DNA from: Umbilicaria muhlenbergii
Lineage: Eukaryota > Ascomycota > Lecanoromycetes > Umbilicariales > Umbilicariaceae
Assembly: GCA_000611775.1 (NCBI GenBank)
Contig: KK106981.1
Span: 10,463,522 to 10,527,521 of the forward strand
DNA length: 64,000 bases
Direction of reading: 5' to 3'
This document shows, piece after piece, positions 32,401 to 44,040 of the stretch. Below the pieces are notes generated by a model. The model saw nothing but the letters and a program-made list of their open reading frames with translations. It was not told where the DNA came from and searched no databases. The position numbers were made by a program, and so were the translations under genes. The number at the start of each line of letters is the position of its first letter. Positions within the stretch are counted from its first letter, which is position 1.

Positions 32401-32568
32401 CCTTAAGATGTGACCCTTCAAGATCAATTGAGAAGCTGTCACAAAAGTCATGAGCCTTAAGATGTGACCCTTCAAGGTTGATTGAGAAGCTGTCACAAAA
32501 GTCATGAGCCTTAAGATGTGACCCTTCAAGGTCAATTGAGAAGCTGTCACAAAAGTCATGAGCCTTAA
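32397..32568 (+). repeat. 54-bp tandem repeat after the chromodomain
   Basis: Three 54-bp units (32397-32450, 32451-32504, 32505-32558) plus 10 bp of a fourth, nearly identical. At 18 codons each they keep the pol frame (ALRCDPSRSIEKLSQKS plus one TGA), so they were an in-frame extension of the Pol C-terminus before decay. Confidence 0.85.
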
Positions 32569-32840
32569 AAACTGAAAACCTTGTCAGTCTTGTTAACCTG
32601 ATCTCCTATGACAGAGCCTGTGCTTTATGACAAGTATGACAGGGGTTATGACGCTATGATGTTATGATGAGATCTTTAATAGAATTACTGCATGAACTAC
32701 ATTATCACAGACATGTCACATTGCAGAGAACACTTAAGTGCAGAAGCATTTCATTTCAGATCTGAAGATTAAAATGAACCTGAGATCAACACCTTGCGCT
32801 CAACTTCTCATCAATGTCACATCAAGTCATCCTCATTTAT

Positions 32841-33859
32841 CTACTTATCTTTCACTGTCTTAAACTTTTCTTCATTATCTGATGAAGCCTCTGACTTCAT
32901 CTCCTCAACACGGCGCTGCTCACAGAGTTCAATATACTCTTGATGATGATGAGATTGATGAGCATTGAGGATGCAGAGAGCATGAGCAGTGTTCTTCAGC
33001 AAGACAGCAAGGGCCTGAATGAGCTCCTCAGGACTACTGAATTAACACATTTCAACTCAAAGGAGTCAAGAAACTCACGTTGAGGAGCAGCTGCAGAGGG
33101 CGCAGAGGGTGTTAATAATGACTGATAAGAAGCAGTGACGTGAGGAATTGATCAGCTGTCAAGCGCTATACAACAATTAACATATCAGTAGTACAACAGT
33201 GCAACAGTACAGCAGTATGACAAAATGTTGTATGTATGACAGTACAACAAAATGTCATAGGTATAACAAGTACATCATATTCATACTAAATGAAACAAAA
33301 TGAAAGAGGATTAAGAAAGGCAAACTTACAGTGTGCTATCACCCCTCCTGTCATCATAGGCACGCGCGCGCAGAACAACAACATCAGAGCTCTCAGAGGT
33401 CAGAGCAATGATGATCAGAGGCTTCATCATGCATTGATCATGAGGGTTGCAGAGTGATGTGCAACAAGTGCAGGCTGAATTAACCTGCAACATGAAGCAC
33501 TGATCAACTTCAGCTCTTCTGCAAGAGCCACAGTGAGCAGTACTTGACAGCATGTGACTGAGGTTCTCTCAAATCACATGCTCATGATGATGAGCCTGCT
33601 GCACGTGAGCCGGCAGCAAGGTATCATCATGACATCACACAGAGCAGGAATCACTGCTGAAGATGTCACTCAGAGGTAGACACCTGACCCTCTTCAAGCA
33701 TTGAACAGTCAGTTTTATCACTCTGTTTCCTCATCTCTTTCTGAAGGTGTTGATCATCACAATTTCACTCATTAACTCTGACTCAGAGCCCTCCTCATCA
33801 CACTGAGCTCAGAGATCAACAGGCTTCCCTGGCGGAGGCGGGTCTTCACTGTTGTTCAC
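32841..33859 (-). pseudogene. Antisense Cys-rich accessory gene in chromovirus A, copy 1
   Basis: Read on the minus strand from 33859, a frame of ~177 codons is open except for four TGA codons, each fitting a TGG-to-TGA change. It begins NNSEDPPPPGKPVDL and passes a basic stretch (INTFRKR-stop-GNRVIKL). It then shows six spaced cysteines, C-x2-C-x7-C-x8-C-x2-C-x9-C (starting CGSCRRAEVDQC), close to a fungal Zn2Cys6 spacing. The frame ends at a GTAAGT splice donor at ~33328. A likely second exon (33060-32841) encodes EELIQALAVLLKNTAHAL and a charged tail ending KTVKDK, with one apparent frameshift. The same frame is conserved in copy 2 (55665-56192). Its first codon is GTG here and ATG in copy 2. 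Function unknown; a DNA-binding or regulatory role is inference from the cysteine spacing only. Confidence 0.6.
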
Positions 33860-34364
33860 GGCCGTGAGTTTGAGAGTTCAAGTATTGATTGCCTATATAT
33901 CATGTTAGCATTCATATGATGTATGACAGGAAGTACAACATCACAAGAATGTTGAGCTGTGAGCTGCAAGCTTCATGACACTCCCTTCATGAGGTGAACA
34001 CCTCTGCAATGAGGATGACGTCATGAAGTCATCAGGTCACTCAATGAGCTGTGGAAAAGTCATGAGAAGTACAATGACATGTCATAATAGAAATGATGAA
34101 GAAGAAACACAAGGGAAGAGGCGTTTTGAACCTACAGTAAACATTGTGATTTTTGATGTTTATGTTATGAAGAAAGCTTACTGCCAGCGTGATATCATCA
34201 CAATTAAGTGAGGCATGTGATCAGCTTTACCTTAGTGCAGTCCTGCGTGATCACTCTACAAGCTCAACGCGCTCACCCTACAACCTCAACTGTTACGACG
34301 TCATAATGAAGTTTATGAGCGGTCAGTTGGCTCCAGGGACGGCGTCATGAGAAGGGGAATGCTG

Positions 34365-34635
34365 TGTCAGGGCCACCATATAATAGTATGACAATACAAC
34401 ACTATAGTACGACACTATAGTATGACATTATATAGATATGATGACTCAGCGCCTAGCGCCTTGGCATCAAGTGAAAACTCTTCACAAGGAGGTTCAGAAA
34501 CCTGCTTCCTCAGTGATCAGTTTTGCCATCAAATAGAAGATGTATAACCACTGCATTGACTCTATCATGACTTTTGCCTATGACACTCTGTTCAAACACT
34601 GCTATGACGCTCTGTTGTACACCTCACCTCTTACA
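34365..34635 (+). repeat. 3' LTR of chromovirus A
   Basis: 271 bp, same ends as the 5' LTR but only 4 CpG sites remain. Followed by the GATTT target duplication. Confidence 0.93.
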
Positions 34636-34640
34636 GATTT

Positions 34641-35219
34641 TTGGTGAGCTTCATGCTCAACTGGTTGTCCTCATATAATTGGGCTGAAGAATGATTTAAA
34701 AACCATGTTAACTTGACTCCTTTAAGTCACTTCATGATCCAGGCCGCTGTCTTGGCAGTGTTGCATAATTCAACATATTCAGCCTCAGTGGTTGATGTGG
34801 TGATGATCTTTTGCTTTCAGCTAGATCATGATATTGCTCCCTCAGCAAGGGTAAACACATATCTGTATGTGAACTTTCTGTTCATGACGTCTTCAGCGTA
34901 GTCTGAGTCTGAATAGCCCTTTATACTCATAGAGGTAGCCCCTGAAAATGTAATTTTCAGGTCTTTCATGCCTTGCAGGTAACAAAACACATGCTGCAAG
35001 CCTGCTTGATTTCAGACAGACAGGGTGTGGCAAAATTGACTGAATTTGCTCACAGTGAAGGCCAAGTTCAGGTGAGTGACAGTCATGATGTACATCAGGC
35101 TTCTGACCACCTTTTGATATTTCAATTGGTCCGTCATTGGCTCATCATCTAGAGCTGATTTTATGTATTTATAGCCGTCTATTGGTGTAGAAACAGTCTT
35201 TGAATGATTCATAGAGAAC
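34641..35219 (-). pseudogene. Copia pol: RT thumb/connection and start of RNase H
   Basis: The minus strand reads KEFSMNHSKTVSTPIDGYKY, then SLMYIMTVTHLNLAFTVS (the family's SLMYL..TRPDLAFAVS), then the RNase H start GYSDSDYAED, with several stops. It continues from RT at 42963 across chromovirus B, and into 26414 across chromovirus A. Confidence 0.85.
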
Positions 35220-35224
35220 TCCTT

Positions 35225-35657
35225 TGTTACACCTCTCACTAGATGGTACCTGGTTGGTATGTGTAGCAGGCGTACATGTGGTACTGCTCATGATGCTCAG
35301 AGCATGAGCACCTTGAGCACCTGATCACTCATGATGCTCAGGACATGAGCACCTCAAGCACTTGACTGCTCATGATGCTCAGAGCATGAGCACCCTGAGC
35401 AGGGAGATTACACACACAGAGCAGTACAGTCACACATGAGTCTCTTAAAGTATTATATAATCACAGGTAGATTCATAGTTAGGAGCTCATGCTCAACTCA
35501 TGTATTAAATGCAATCTCATAAGTCTACAACCTTCTAGCTTATTCAAGTCTACATGTGATCAGTAGTTCATTGAACCAAGTGCTGTGATTAGATGAACAT
35601 TAATATAGTTCATTGAATGATTATATTATCTCCGTCACTATGACATCACCTGTTACA
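35225..35657 (+). repeat. 5' LTR of chromovirus B
   Basis: 433 bp. It contains three tandem ~34-bp units built on the near-palindrome GCTCATGATGCTCAGAGCATGAGC (cited here only in parts: GCTCATG...CATGAGC). Confidence 0.9.
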
Positions 35658-35670
35658 CTTTGAGCATCAT
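35658..35670 (+). other. Putative self-priming site of chromovirus B
   Basis: CTTTGAGCATCAT directly abuts the 5' LTR. Its exact 13-nt complement, ATGATGCTCAAAG, occurs in the 3' LTR at 42672-42684; the corresponding 5' LTR sequences differ by one or two bases. This is the layout of Tf1/sushi-type self-primed chromoviruses. Confidence 0.6.
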
Positions 35671-36762
35671 TTTCAAGATATCAGTCATGAAATGAACTGT
35701 GACTCATCAGTTCCTCAAAAGGATGACAACCTTCAGTCATGACTCATCAGTCATTGAGAGTCTGATGTCATCAGGGATGAAGATCAAGATCTCATCATCA
35801 GACAAGTTCTTAAAAGAATGAAGGATGTTGAGTTCATTCCTCACTCAACTTGATACTTATATTCATCTTAATCACATCATGTTTAAGAAAGAAGCTGACA
35901 AAGTATTGTATGCATCTTTTTATTTAAGATCTGATGTTCTCAATTGATTTGAGCTGACCCTCTGAGATTATATGAAAAATGAGAAGAAGGATCATGATGA
36001 TGAGATAAATGAAATCTTCATCAGTTTAAAAGAGTTCAAGAAGCAGATAAGAATCATGTTTAAAATCATTAATCAAGAAAAAATCATGAAGTGAGAAATT
36101 TACAACATTGTGCAGAAAGAAGCTGTCATGATGTATGCAGTCAATTTTCAGAGACATGCTGTGTATATGAATTGAGATGACACTGCCTTGACTGTGCAGT
36201 ACTACAAAGGCTTGAAGGACTTCATTAAAGATGAAATCTTTTAATCAGAGTGATCAAGTACCTTAATTAAGATGATTGAAAAGTCAGTCATCATCAACAA
36301 TCACATGTATGAAAGATCTATGAAAAAAAGCCAGAAGAATTACATATCACTGAAGGTGAACAAGCCTCATGAAAGCACTCAGTATAATAATCAACTTTAT
36401 TACAGTCCTCAGCTGATGAAAATTGATGCAACCTTCTGAAGAAATTGATTTCAGAGAGGGATCAAGCAGTTATCAAAGAGTACTAGAGTCAAAGGAAATT
36501 GTTGTAGCTGCAGGAGGTCAGGACATTTCACATGCAATTATCAAGTCTCAGCAAAAACCTTTTCACTGAAGAAGAAGACATATGCTGCTGCATTAAAAGA
36601 GTCAGCACTGAAGCAATCAGTTCAGCACAACATTATGTCTTGAACAGCTTGCTATGATGACAGCTGTACAGTTCATCAGAGTGATAAAGATGACTCTGAA
36701 TGATTTTCATGTTAATCAAAGAAGGCAAGAGAGTATGCTGCAACCTCTCATCAAGACTCTGT

Positions 36763-37820
36763 TACGCTGCATCATGAGTTGGGTTTTACCCAGTGGGTTT
36801 GGGTTTGAGTTGGGTTTGGGTTGGGTTTTGGGGTGGGTTATACGTGTCAAAACCCAACCCAGAAAAAACCCAACCCATTTAACCCAAACCCAGAAAATTC
36901 TGGGTTAACCCAGTACATACAAATAGTTATGGTAGTCTTTATGGTAGTCAAAAAAGTCAGTTCAAAAGGCGCCTTCTCAAGTCATTTTCAAGGCCGTCGT
37001 TGAAGCCATTTTGAAAGTGTTTTGGAAGTCACTTTGGAAGCTGTTTTATGAGGCCGTCGTCGAAGCCAGTTTGAAAGCCGTTTTGGAAGTCGCTTTGGAA
37101 GCTGTTTTTCAAGGCTGTCGTCGAAGCCATTTTGGAAGCTGTTTTGGAAGTCGCTTTGGAAGCTGTTTTTCAAGGCCGTCGTCGAAGCCATTTTGAAAGC
37201 CGTTTTGAAAGTCGCGCTTTGGAAGATGTTTTTCGAGGCCGTCGTCGAAGCCAGTTTGAAAGCTGTTTTGAAAGTCACGCTTTGGAAGCTGTTTTTCGAG
37301 GCCGTCGGTGAAGCCATTTTGAAAGCCATTTTGAAAGTCGCTTTGGAAGCTGTTTTTTGAGGCCGTTTTGGAAGCCGTTTTGAAAGCCATTTTGAAAGTC
37401 GCGCTTTAGAAGCTGTTTTTCAAGGCCGTCGTCGAAGCCAGTTTGAAAGCTGTTTTGAAAGTCACGCTTTGGAAGCTGTTTTTCGAGGCCGTCGGCGAAG
37501 CCATTTTGAAAGCCATTTTGGAAGTCGCTTTGGAAGCTGTTTTTCGAGGCCGTTTTGGAAGCCGTTTTGAAAGCCGTTGTTCGAGGCCGTTTTCCAAGGC
37601 CGTTTTTCAAGGCCGTCGTCGAAGCCGTTTTAGAAGCTGTTTTGGAAGCTGTTTGGATGAGTCATATACGTGAACTTGAACTGGGTTACCCAGTGAAAAA
37701 CCCAACCCAAACCCAAAAAAACCCAACCCAGTGTGACCCAACCCAAAAAAAACCCAACCCAGTCTGGGTTGGGTTACAATAGTCAAAACCCAACCCAAAC
37801 CCAACCCATGGTGCAGCGTA
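36763..37820. mobile_element. hAT-like non-autonomous DNA transposon (MITE), CpG-rich
   Basis: 1058 bp inserted in the gag end of chromovirus B. The 8-bp target duplication GACTCTGT flanks it (36755-36762 and 37821-37828). The termini are inverted: TACGCTGCAtCATG on the left, CATGgTGCAGCGTA on the right. Subterminal regions are crowded with TGGGTT/AACCCA motifs in both orientations. The middle (36980-37650) is a degenerate tandem array of ~33-bp units around AAGGCCGTCGTCGAAGCCATTT-like sequence (shown in part). There is no transposase. An 8-bp TSD fits hAT elements. It keeps many CpG sites while its host element has almost none. A truncated relative starts at 53009. Confidence 0.88.
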
Positions 37821-40800
37821 GACTCTGTCACAGATGCAGAGAGACATCAAGTCAAGCAGAAGCAGTTCAGTCAAGAAGGTAATTACATTAACAGTGATGA
37901 CATGATACCCTCATCTAGTGAGGAGGAAGACTTCATAAAAGTAATGAATTCTAAAGGCTCAGGAGAGCTTATGAAAGAAGATAATAATGAATGATTATCT
38001 GCTCATGAAGAAAGGTGAATTCAAATGTACACTGAAATACTTGATGCCCTTAGCAACAAAGAGGAGTATGTGAAGCAGATAAAAGAGATAAAGGATCAGA
38101 TTCTTTATATTATTTAAAATGCATTTACATAAAGACAAGATCATGAAGAAACCAACTATCAAGATATAATTAAAGAGACATCACTGAAAGGTTCTCAGTT
38201 CATCATCAGAGGGAGATATGTTACCTCTGACAGAGCACACATCCCATGAGAACTTCATATGAAAGTATGAGAACTCTGAAATGAATACTTCAAGAGAGAT
38301 CTGAATAAACATTCAGCTCAGAAGGTGAATCTGAAAGACTTTAAGTATGTAAGAAAGAACTTAAGTTTCTTTTCTTTTAATTCAAAAAACTAGAAGGCTC
38401 TTCAGGTCAGAGGTCTCTGAAGATGCTTGTTTCAAAGTCTTCAGGCAGTGAATGACAATGAGAGTTCATCACTGCAGCACAGAAAGACATGAGCAACTTT
38501 CATGTTTAAGTTAAAGTCAATGATCAGTCAGCCTGATTGTTAATAAACAGTGACTGCACAGGGAACTTCATGAACTCAGGATTTGCTGCAAAACATGTAA
38601 TCTGAACACAGGTGAAGCAGAATCCCTTTAAACTTCAAGGATTCAATGAGACCTTTATGAAACATAATGATGAATGAGTAAATCAAGAGACAGTTCTCAC
38701 GCCTATGCATTTAAGCTGACATTGGGAAAAAATTCAATTCAACATAATGAAGCAATCAGGAAGTGATATAGTCCTAAGAATATCATGACTTCAAGCAGTC
38801 AATTCAATGATTGATTGAGCTGAAAATGAGATATACTTTGTTAAGGGTGATAATCTTAATAAGTTATATTCAGTCCTGAACTCACCTGAAGGTGTGGAGA
38901 TCTTTATTATGTCAATGAAAGAGATGCATGAGGAACTGAAGAATCCTGATGCAAAAATACTGTGAAGCAGATGAGTCAAAAATGACTGAGACCTCATTAT
39001 CAAGTTATTTATCCCTAAAGAATATAAAGACTTCAAGGAATTGTTTACAGCTGTAAAGGATCAGGACGCCTTGCTGAAATATTAAAAATGAGATCATGAA
39101 ATCAAAATCATGAAAGATTACACATCAATGAAGCAACCTATTTACTCATTGTCACCTTAAAAGTTAAACACTTTGTGAGAATACTTAGAGGAGAACTTAT
39201 GAAAAGGATTCATATGAGAATCACAATCTTCAGCTGAATATTCAATACTGTTCATGTCAAAATTGAATAGTTCACTCAGATTATGTGTTGATTATCAAGC
39301 ATTAAACAATATCATCATCAAGAACAGTTACCCCTTGCTGCTTATTTCAGAACTGCAGAATCAGTTTCAGAGAGTGTAATGATTCATCAAGTTTAATATT
39401 TCAGGAGCTTTCAACCAGATTCATATTAAAGAAGGAGATGAATAAAAAATCATGTTTCAAATGAAGTTCAAACTTTATGAGTACCTAGTAATGCCTTTCA
39501 GATTGACAAATGTGTCAGCAACATTTCAGGCTTTCATTAATAACATACTGCAAGAATATTTGAATCAGTTCATAGTCATGTACCTCAATGACATACTGAT
39601 CTACTTCAAGACAAAGAAGCAGCATGTTCAGCATGTTCACAAAGTTTTACAAGCACTACAGGATGCAGGATTGCAGGTAAAGTCTGAGAAGAGTCTTTTT
39701 CATTTTAAAGAAGTACACTTCCTGAGTTTCATTGTAACATCAGAAGAGTTATGAATGAACTTTAAGAAGATATAATCTGTGATTAAATGATCAGTATTAA
39801 AGAACATCAAGGAAGTACAGTCCTTCCTTGAGTTCATGAACTTCTATAGAAAGTTTATTGAAAAGTATTCAAAAATCACATCACCTCTGATGAAGTTGAT
39901 CAGAAAAGATCAAAAATTCAAGTGATCATCTGAAGCACAGAAAGTCTTCAATGAGTTGAAGAAAAGATTCACTTCTTAATTAATTCTCATGAGTTTCAAC
40001 CCTGAGAAACTTATTATGCTCAAGACAGACGCGTCAGATGAAGTTATAAAAGCATGCATTAATCAGTTAAATGATAAGAGACATCTGCGCTCAGTAGCTT
40101 TTTATTCAAGAAAGTTTGCAAGCGCTGAAATGAATTACAAGATACATGACAAGGAGCTGTTAATTATTGTTAATGCATTCAAGCAATGATATGTGTATCT
40201 AGAAGAACTTAAACATGAGGTTCAGGTATACTCAGATCATAAAAATCTGTTGTATTTCATGACAATGAAAATCTTAAATTGAAGACAAGTGCGTTGGTCA
40301 GAAGAATTGTCACAGTATAATTTCAGAATTCATTATCAAAAAGAATCAGAGAATGTCAAAGTGAACACTCTCAGTCAATGAGCTGATTACTTACAAGATA
40401 AGTCAGTCATCAGTCATGTTATTCTTCAGGAGAATGAGCAAGGAAATATGTTTTTCAACAAACAGTTCAACCTCATCATACAAATAAAGGACAACATCTT
40501 TAAAAACAAAATTTAAAAAGCATTAAAGAATGATAAGTTAGCACAGCAAGTTCTTCAGAATATTAAGAATCATGAAAGCTTTGAAAAGCAGAAAAACTTA
40601 TTATTTTTTTAAGGTTTGATCTATGTTCCTGTTAGTCTTCAATGGAAACTAACAGAGGAAAGTCATTTCAACAAGACACACAATCATCAGGGAATCAACA
40701 AAACAGTGAAACAACTCACAAGGACTTATTACTTCTCACACATGAAGAAGAAAGTCAAAGAGATCATTCAGAAGTGCAACATTTGCTGAAAAAGTAAAGC

Positions 40801-40970
40801 AGATCAGCATAAGTCATACAGTTTATTCAAGTCATCAAGGACATCATCAAGATCATGAGCAAGCATCACATTAAACTTTGTGATTAAGTTATCAAAGTTG
40901 AAAGAACCCCTGATGAAAGCAGTTTATGATTCAATATTAATTATCATCAACAGACTTACAAAGTACAGAT

Positions 40971-41110
40971 ACTTCATACCTTATAATGAAGCATCATCAG
41001 CAGAAGAACTCACATATATGTTCTTAAAAGTTATAACAGTACTTCATACCTTATAATGAAGCATCATCAGCAGAAGAACTCACATATATGTTCTTAAAAG
41101 TTATAACAGT
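40971..41110 (+). repeat. Exact 70-bp tandem duplication
   Basis: 40971-41040 and 41041-41110 are identical. 70 is not a multiple of 3, so the duplication shifts the integrase frame of chromovirus B. Confidence 0.95.
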
Positions 41111-42524
41111 CAATCATGAACTGCTGAAAGAGATAATCTCTGACAGAGACAAACTCTTCACCTTTAAATTTTAAAAGTCATTAATGAATCAGCTGAGGAT
41201 TCATCACAAGTTATTAACATCATATCATCCTCAAACAGATGAACAAACTGAATGATTTAATCAGATTATGAAACAGTACCTATGATATTATGTTAATTAT
41301 CAGCAAACTAATTGAGTAGAACTCTTACTGATAGCTCAGTTAATATACAATTCAGCAGCAACAGAGACAACTGAAGTATCATCATTCTACATTAATTATG
41401 ATTTCAACCCGGCTATGAATGAGGTCAGGAGACTAGTAATGATAACATAATGAACAAGAATACAAGTGAACCACCTCAAGAATCTGCATGAAATGTTGCA
41501 GAGGAACATCAAATTCACCTCAGAAAGATTAATGATATATTATAATAAAATGAGAGTTAAAGGACCTACTCTTAAAGAGGAGGATAAAGTATATCTTCTG
41601 TGTCATAATATCAAGACAAAGCAATTTAGCAACAAATTGAATCACATGAAGTTGAGACCTTTTCAAATTGCTAAAACTAAGAGAAGCATTAACTATGAGC
41701 TTGAGCTTTCACTCACTATGTGAATACATTCAGTATTTCATGTATCACTACTTGAATCAGCAGACCTGAAAATGCCAATACAAGAGAATTCATCAGAGAT
41801 CAACTTGAAAAGTCAAGATGCTGAATTCAAAGTAAAAGAAATCTTAAATCAGCAAGATATAAATGATGAGTCACACTATTTGATCAAATGAAAAGGATAT
41901 GATAGTGAAGGAAACACATGAGAATCAGAAGAGAATCTTACTCATTGTGCAGTGAAATTGCATTAATTTCAGCAAAGAAATCTGCAGGAAGTCAGTCTGC
42001 ATCATTGAAGATGAAAGCTTTAAATATAAAAAAGTTGAGAGGAGACCTGTTAAAAGAATCAGCAGTTACAGCAGCTGAGCATTCATTCATCTTCAGCTCT
42101 TCAATGTTCTGAAGTTCAGTACAAATTAAGTCTGACTGCTTCTTCCTCAGAAAAGTGATTTATTTGTAAAGCCTCTCTTTCTTCACTCTTATCTCTCACT
42201 TTTGTGCCATGACGGCATTCTTTTCCTTTTTTAAGTAATGAATCTTCATGCTCACCTTGTTGATCTCCTCTGAGGATATGAACAAGTCACAAGAGATGCT
42301 CAGCTGAATGCAGGTGTTACACTTGTTGTAATCATTCAACACTTTACACTTCTTGTCATCAGTCAGGCAGTGATCACACGTTCACATAATAATTCTTTCA
42401 TTTTCAGCAATCAAATCAATCAAATGAGAATGACAGGAAGTAGATGACTTCTTTTTTCTGATATCAAATGAAGGCATGAGGAAGGTTAAGTTTTTGAGGA
42501 TGAAAACATTAAGAGAGGAGTTAA

Positions 42525-42957
42525 TGTTACACCTCTCATTAAACAGTACCTGATTGATATGCATAACAGGTGTACATGTGGTACTGCTCATGATGCTCAG
42601 AGCATGAGCACCTCAAGCACTTAACTGCTCATGATGCTCAGAGCATGAGCACCTTGAGCATCTGATCACTCATGATGCTCAAAGCATGAGCACCCTGAGC
42701 AGAGAGGTTACACACACAGAGTAATATAATCACACATGAGTCTCCTAAAGTATTATATAATCACAGGTAGATTCATAGTTAGAAGCTCATGCTCAACTCA
42801 TGTATTAAATGCAATCTCATAGGTCTACAACCTTCTAGTTTATTCAAGTCTACATGTGATCAGTAGTTCATTGAATCAAGTGCTGTGGTTAGATAAATGT
42901 TGGTATAGTTCATTGAATGATTATATTATCTCTGTCACTACAACATCACCTGTTACA
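42525..42957 (+). repeat. 3' LTR of chromovirus B
   Basis: 433 bp, same ends and same three hairpin units (in different order variants) as the 5' LTR. Followed by the TCCTT duplication. Confidence 0.9.
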
Positions 42958-42962
42958 TCCTT

Positions 42963-44030
42963 AAGAACCTTGCTAACATAAGTATATTGATTGATCATAA
43001 GGGTTTAATTTTTTTGATTTCAGTGTATTTGAATTCTGAGGCAGACATTTAACTCACTTAAATCCTTTATATTGTACATCTTTTGAAGCTTCATTTTAAC
43101 TTCTGTAATTGCTTTCATTTCCTTCAAGAAAATGAGCAAATCATTGACATAAAGGGCAATAATTACCTCTGAATTCTCATTTAGAAAAATGAAATTGTCT
43201 CTAAACAGTCTGACAAACCTTAGGCCATGTAGGGTGGCTCAGAAGGTGTTGTTTCAAACTCATTTAAACTGCTTTAAGTCATATAACCCCTTGATTAAGT
43301 GGCAGGTCATTTTCTTAAACCTCTTGTATGATAACCTCTCTGAAGGTTTCATATATATTTCCTCTTTGAGCTCATCAGTGAGGTATGCGCTAATGACATT
43401 CATTTGGTGTATATGCATGTCTTCATATGCTGCAATAGCCAGAAGCATGTGTAGTGAGTTAAAATATAAAGTTGAGGCAAAGGTTTCTTCATAGTTGATC
43501 TCATATTGTTGAGAAAATCCTCTGATGACTAGCCTGACTTTGAAGCGCTCAATAAGGTCACTGAAAGTGTATTTAACCTTGAATACTCATTTAAAAGTGA
43601 TTGATTGATGCCCTTTAAGCAGTTCAATCAATTCTCATGTTCTGTTTGCTGTTAAAGAATTTAACTCTTCTTCTATGACTTGTAATCATTGATGTTGATA
43701 AGTAAAGCTCTGAACAGTCTCCTTGTATGTAGAAGACTCATGTATATGCTTCTGCACTGTCATATTAACATAGTGAGGGTTTGGTTTCATTATTCAGTCA
43801 GATCAAGTAGTGTATGACATTGAGGCCTGCTGCTGCAGCCTTAAATTCTGCTCTGAAATTTCAGCGGCTGGTTCAGAGGTTAAATGTATGATTTCAGAGG
43901 CTTCTTCAGAGTCAGAAGAACCTTCCTCATTATTCTCAGCTTGTTTCAGTTGCATATCATTGTTCAAATTTTCTTCAAAATTTTCAGTTTGATTTTTAAG
44001 CCCCTGAGTTCATCAGCAATTTAGCAAGTT
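42963..44030 (-). pseudogene. Copia pol: reverse transcriptase, main part
   Basis: The minus strand reads VRLVIRGFSQQYEINYEETFA, MHIHQMNVISAYLTDELKEEIYM, then LYVNDLLIF. The copia RT catalytic box YVDD is YVND here. Then LMINQYTYVSKVL at the border of chromovirus B. Upstream is an acidic linker. Several TGA stops. Inactive. Confidence 0.87.
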
Positions 44031-44040
44031 AACTCTGAGT

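Larger units (their letters stand above)
26420..34635 (+). mobile_element. Ty3/gypsy chromovirus 'A', copy 1, nested in copia
   Basis: 8216 bp with 271-bp LTRs (26420-26690, 34365-34635), both TGTCAGGGCC...CTCTTACA, and the TSD GATTT on each side (26415-26419, 34636-34640). The element interrupts the copia RNase H. Plus-strand order: putative self-priming site, gag (from the ATG at 26747), protease, RT, RNase H, integrase with HHCC finger, chromodomain. An antisense Cys-rich reading frame occupies the 3' part. A second inverted copy begins at 54894. Nearly all stops are TGA at positions where relatives have Arg or Trp. Confidence 0.93.
35700..42060 (+). pseudogene. gag-pol remnant of chromovirus B
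   Basis: Gag shows a broken knuckle near 36500 (NCCSCRRSGHFTCNYQ; the last Cys is replaced). RT is readable at ~39240-39760: LRLCVDYQALNNI-like start, YEYLVMPFRLTNVSATFQ, and VMYLNDILIYF where the family has YLDD, so one catalytic Asp is Asn. RNase H follows (LKTDASDEVIKACINQL, VAFYSRKFASAEMNYKIHDKELL in segments, ~39990-40190). The integrase zinc region is near 40690-40800, its core (IISDRDKLFTF, YHPQTDEQTE) near 41130-41260, and a chromodomain-like segment (SHYLIK-stop-KGYDSEGNT) near 41870-41930. Many stops. The frame is also broken by a 70-bp duplication at 40971-41110. Non-functional. Confidence 0.87.
35225..42957 (+). mobile_element. Ty3/gypsy chromovirus 'B', nested in copia RT
   Basis: 7733 bp with 433-bp LTRs of identical length (35225-35657, 42525-42957), both TGTTACACCTC...CACCTGTTACA, and the TSD TCCTT (35220-35224, 42958-42962). 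Removing it restores the copia reading YVSKVL/KEFSMNHSK. Internally on the plus strand: gag with a knuckle, RT, RNase H, integrase and a chromodomain. It is itself interrupted by a 1058-bp MITE. It is distinct from chromovirus A in LTR and protein sequence. Confidence 0.93.

Noticed and set aside
36980-37650. Long open frames of repeated NSFQS/FKTAFK-like peptides in the MITE
   Set aside because: They arise from the ~33-bp tandem array lacking stops in several frames on both strands; not a transposase.
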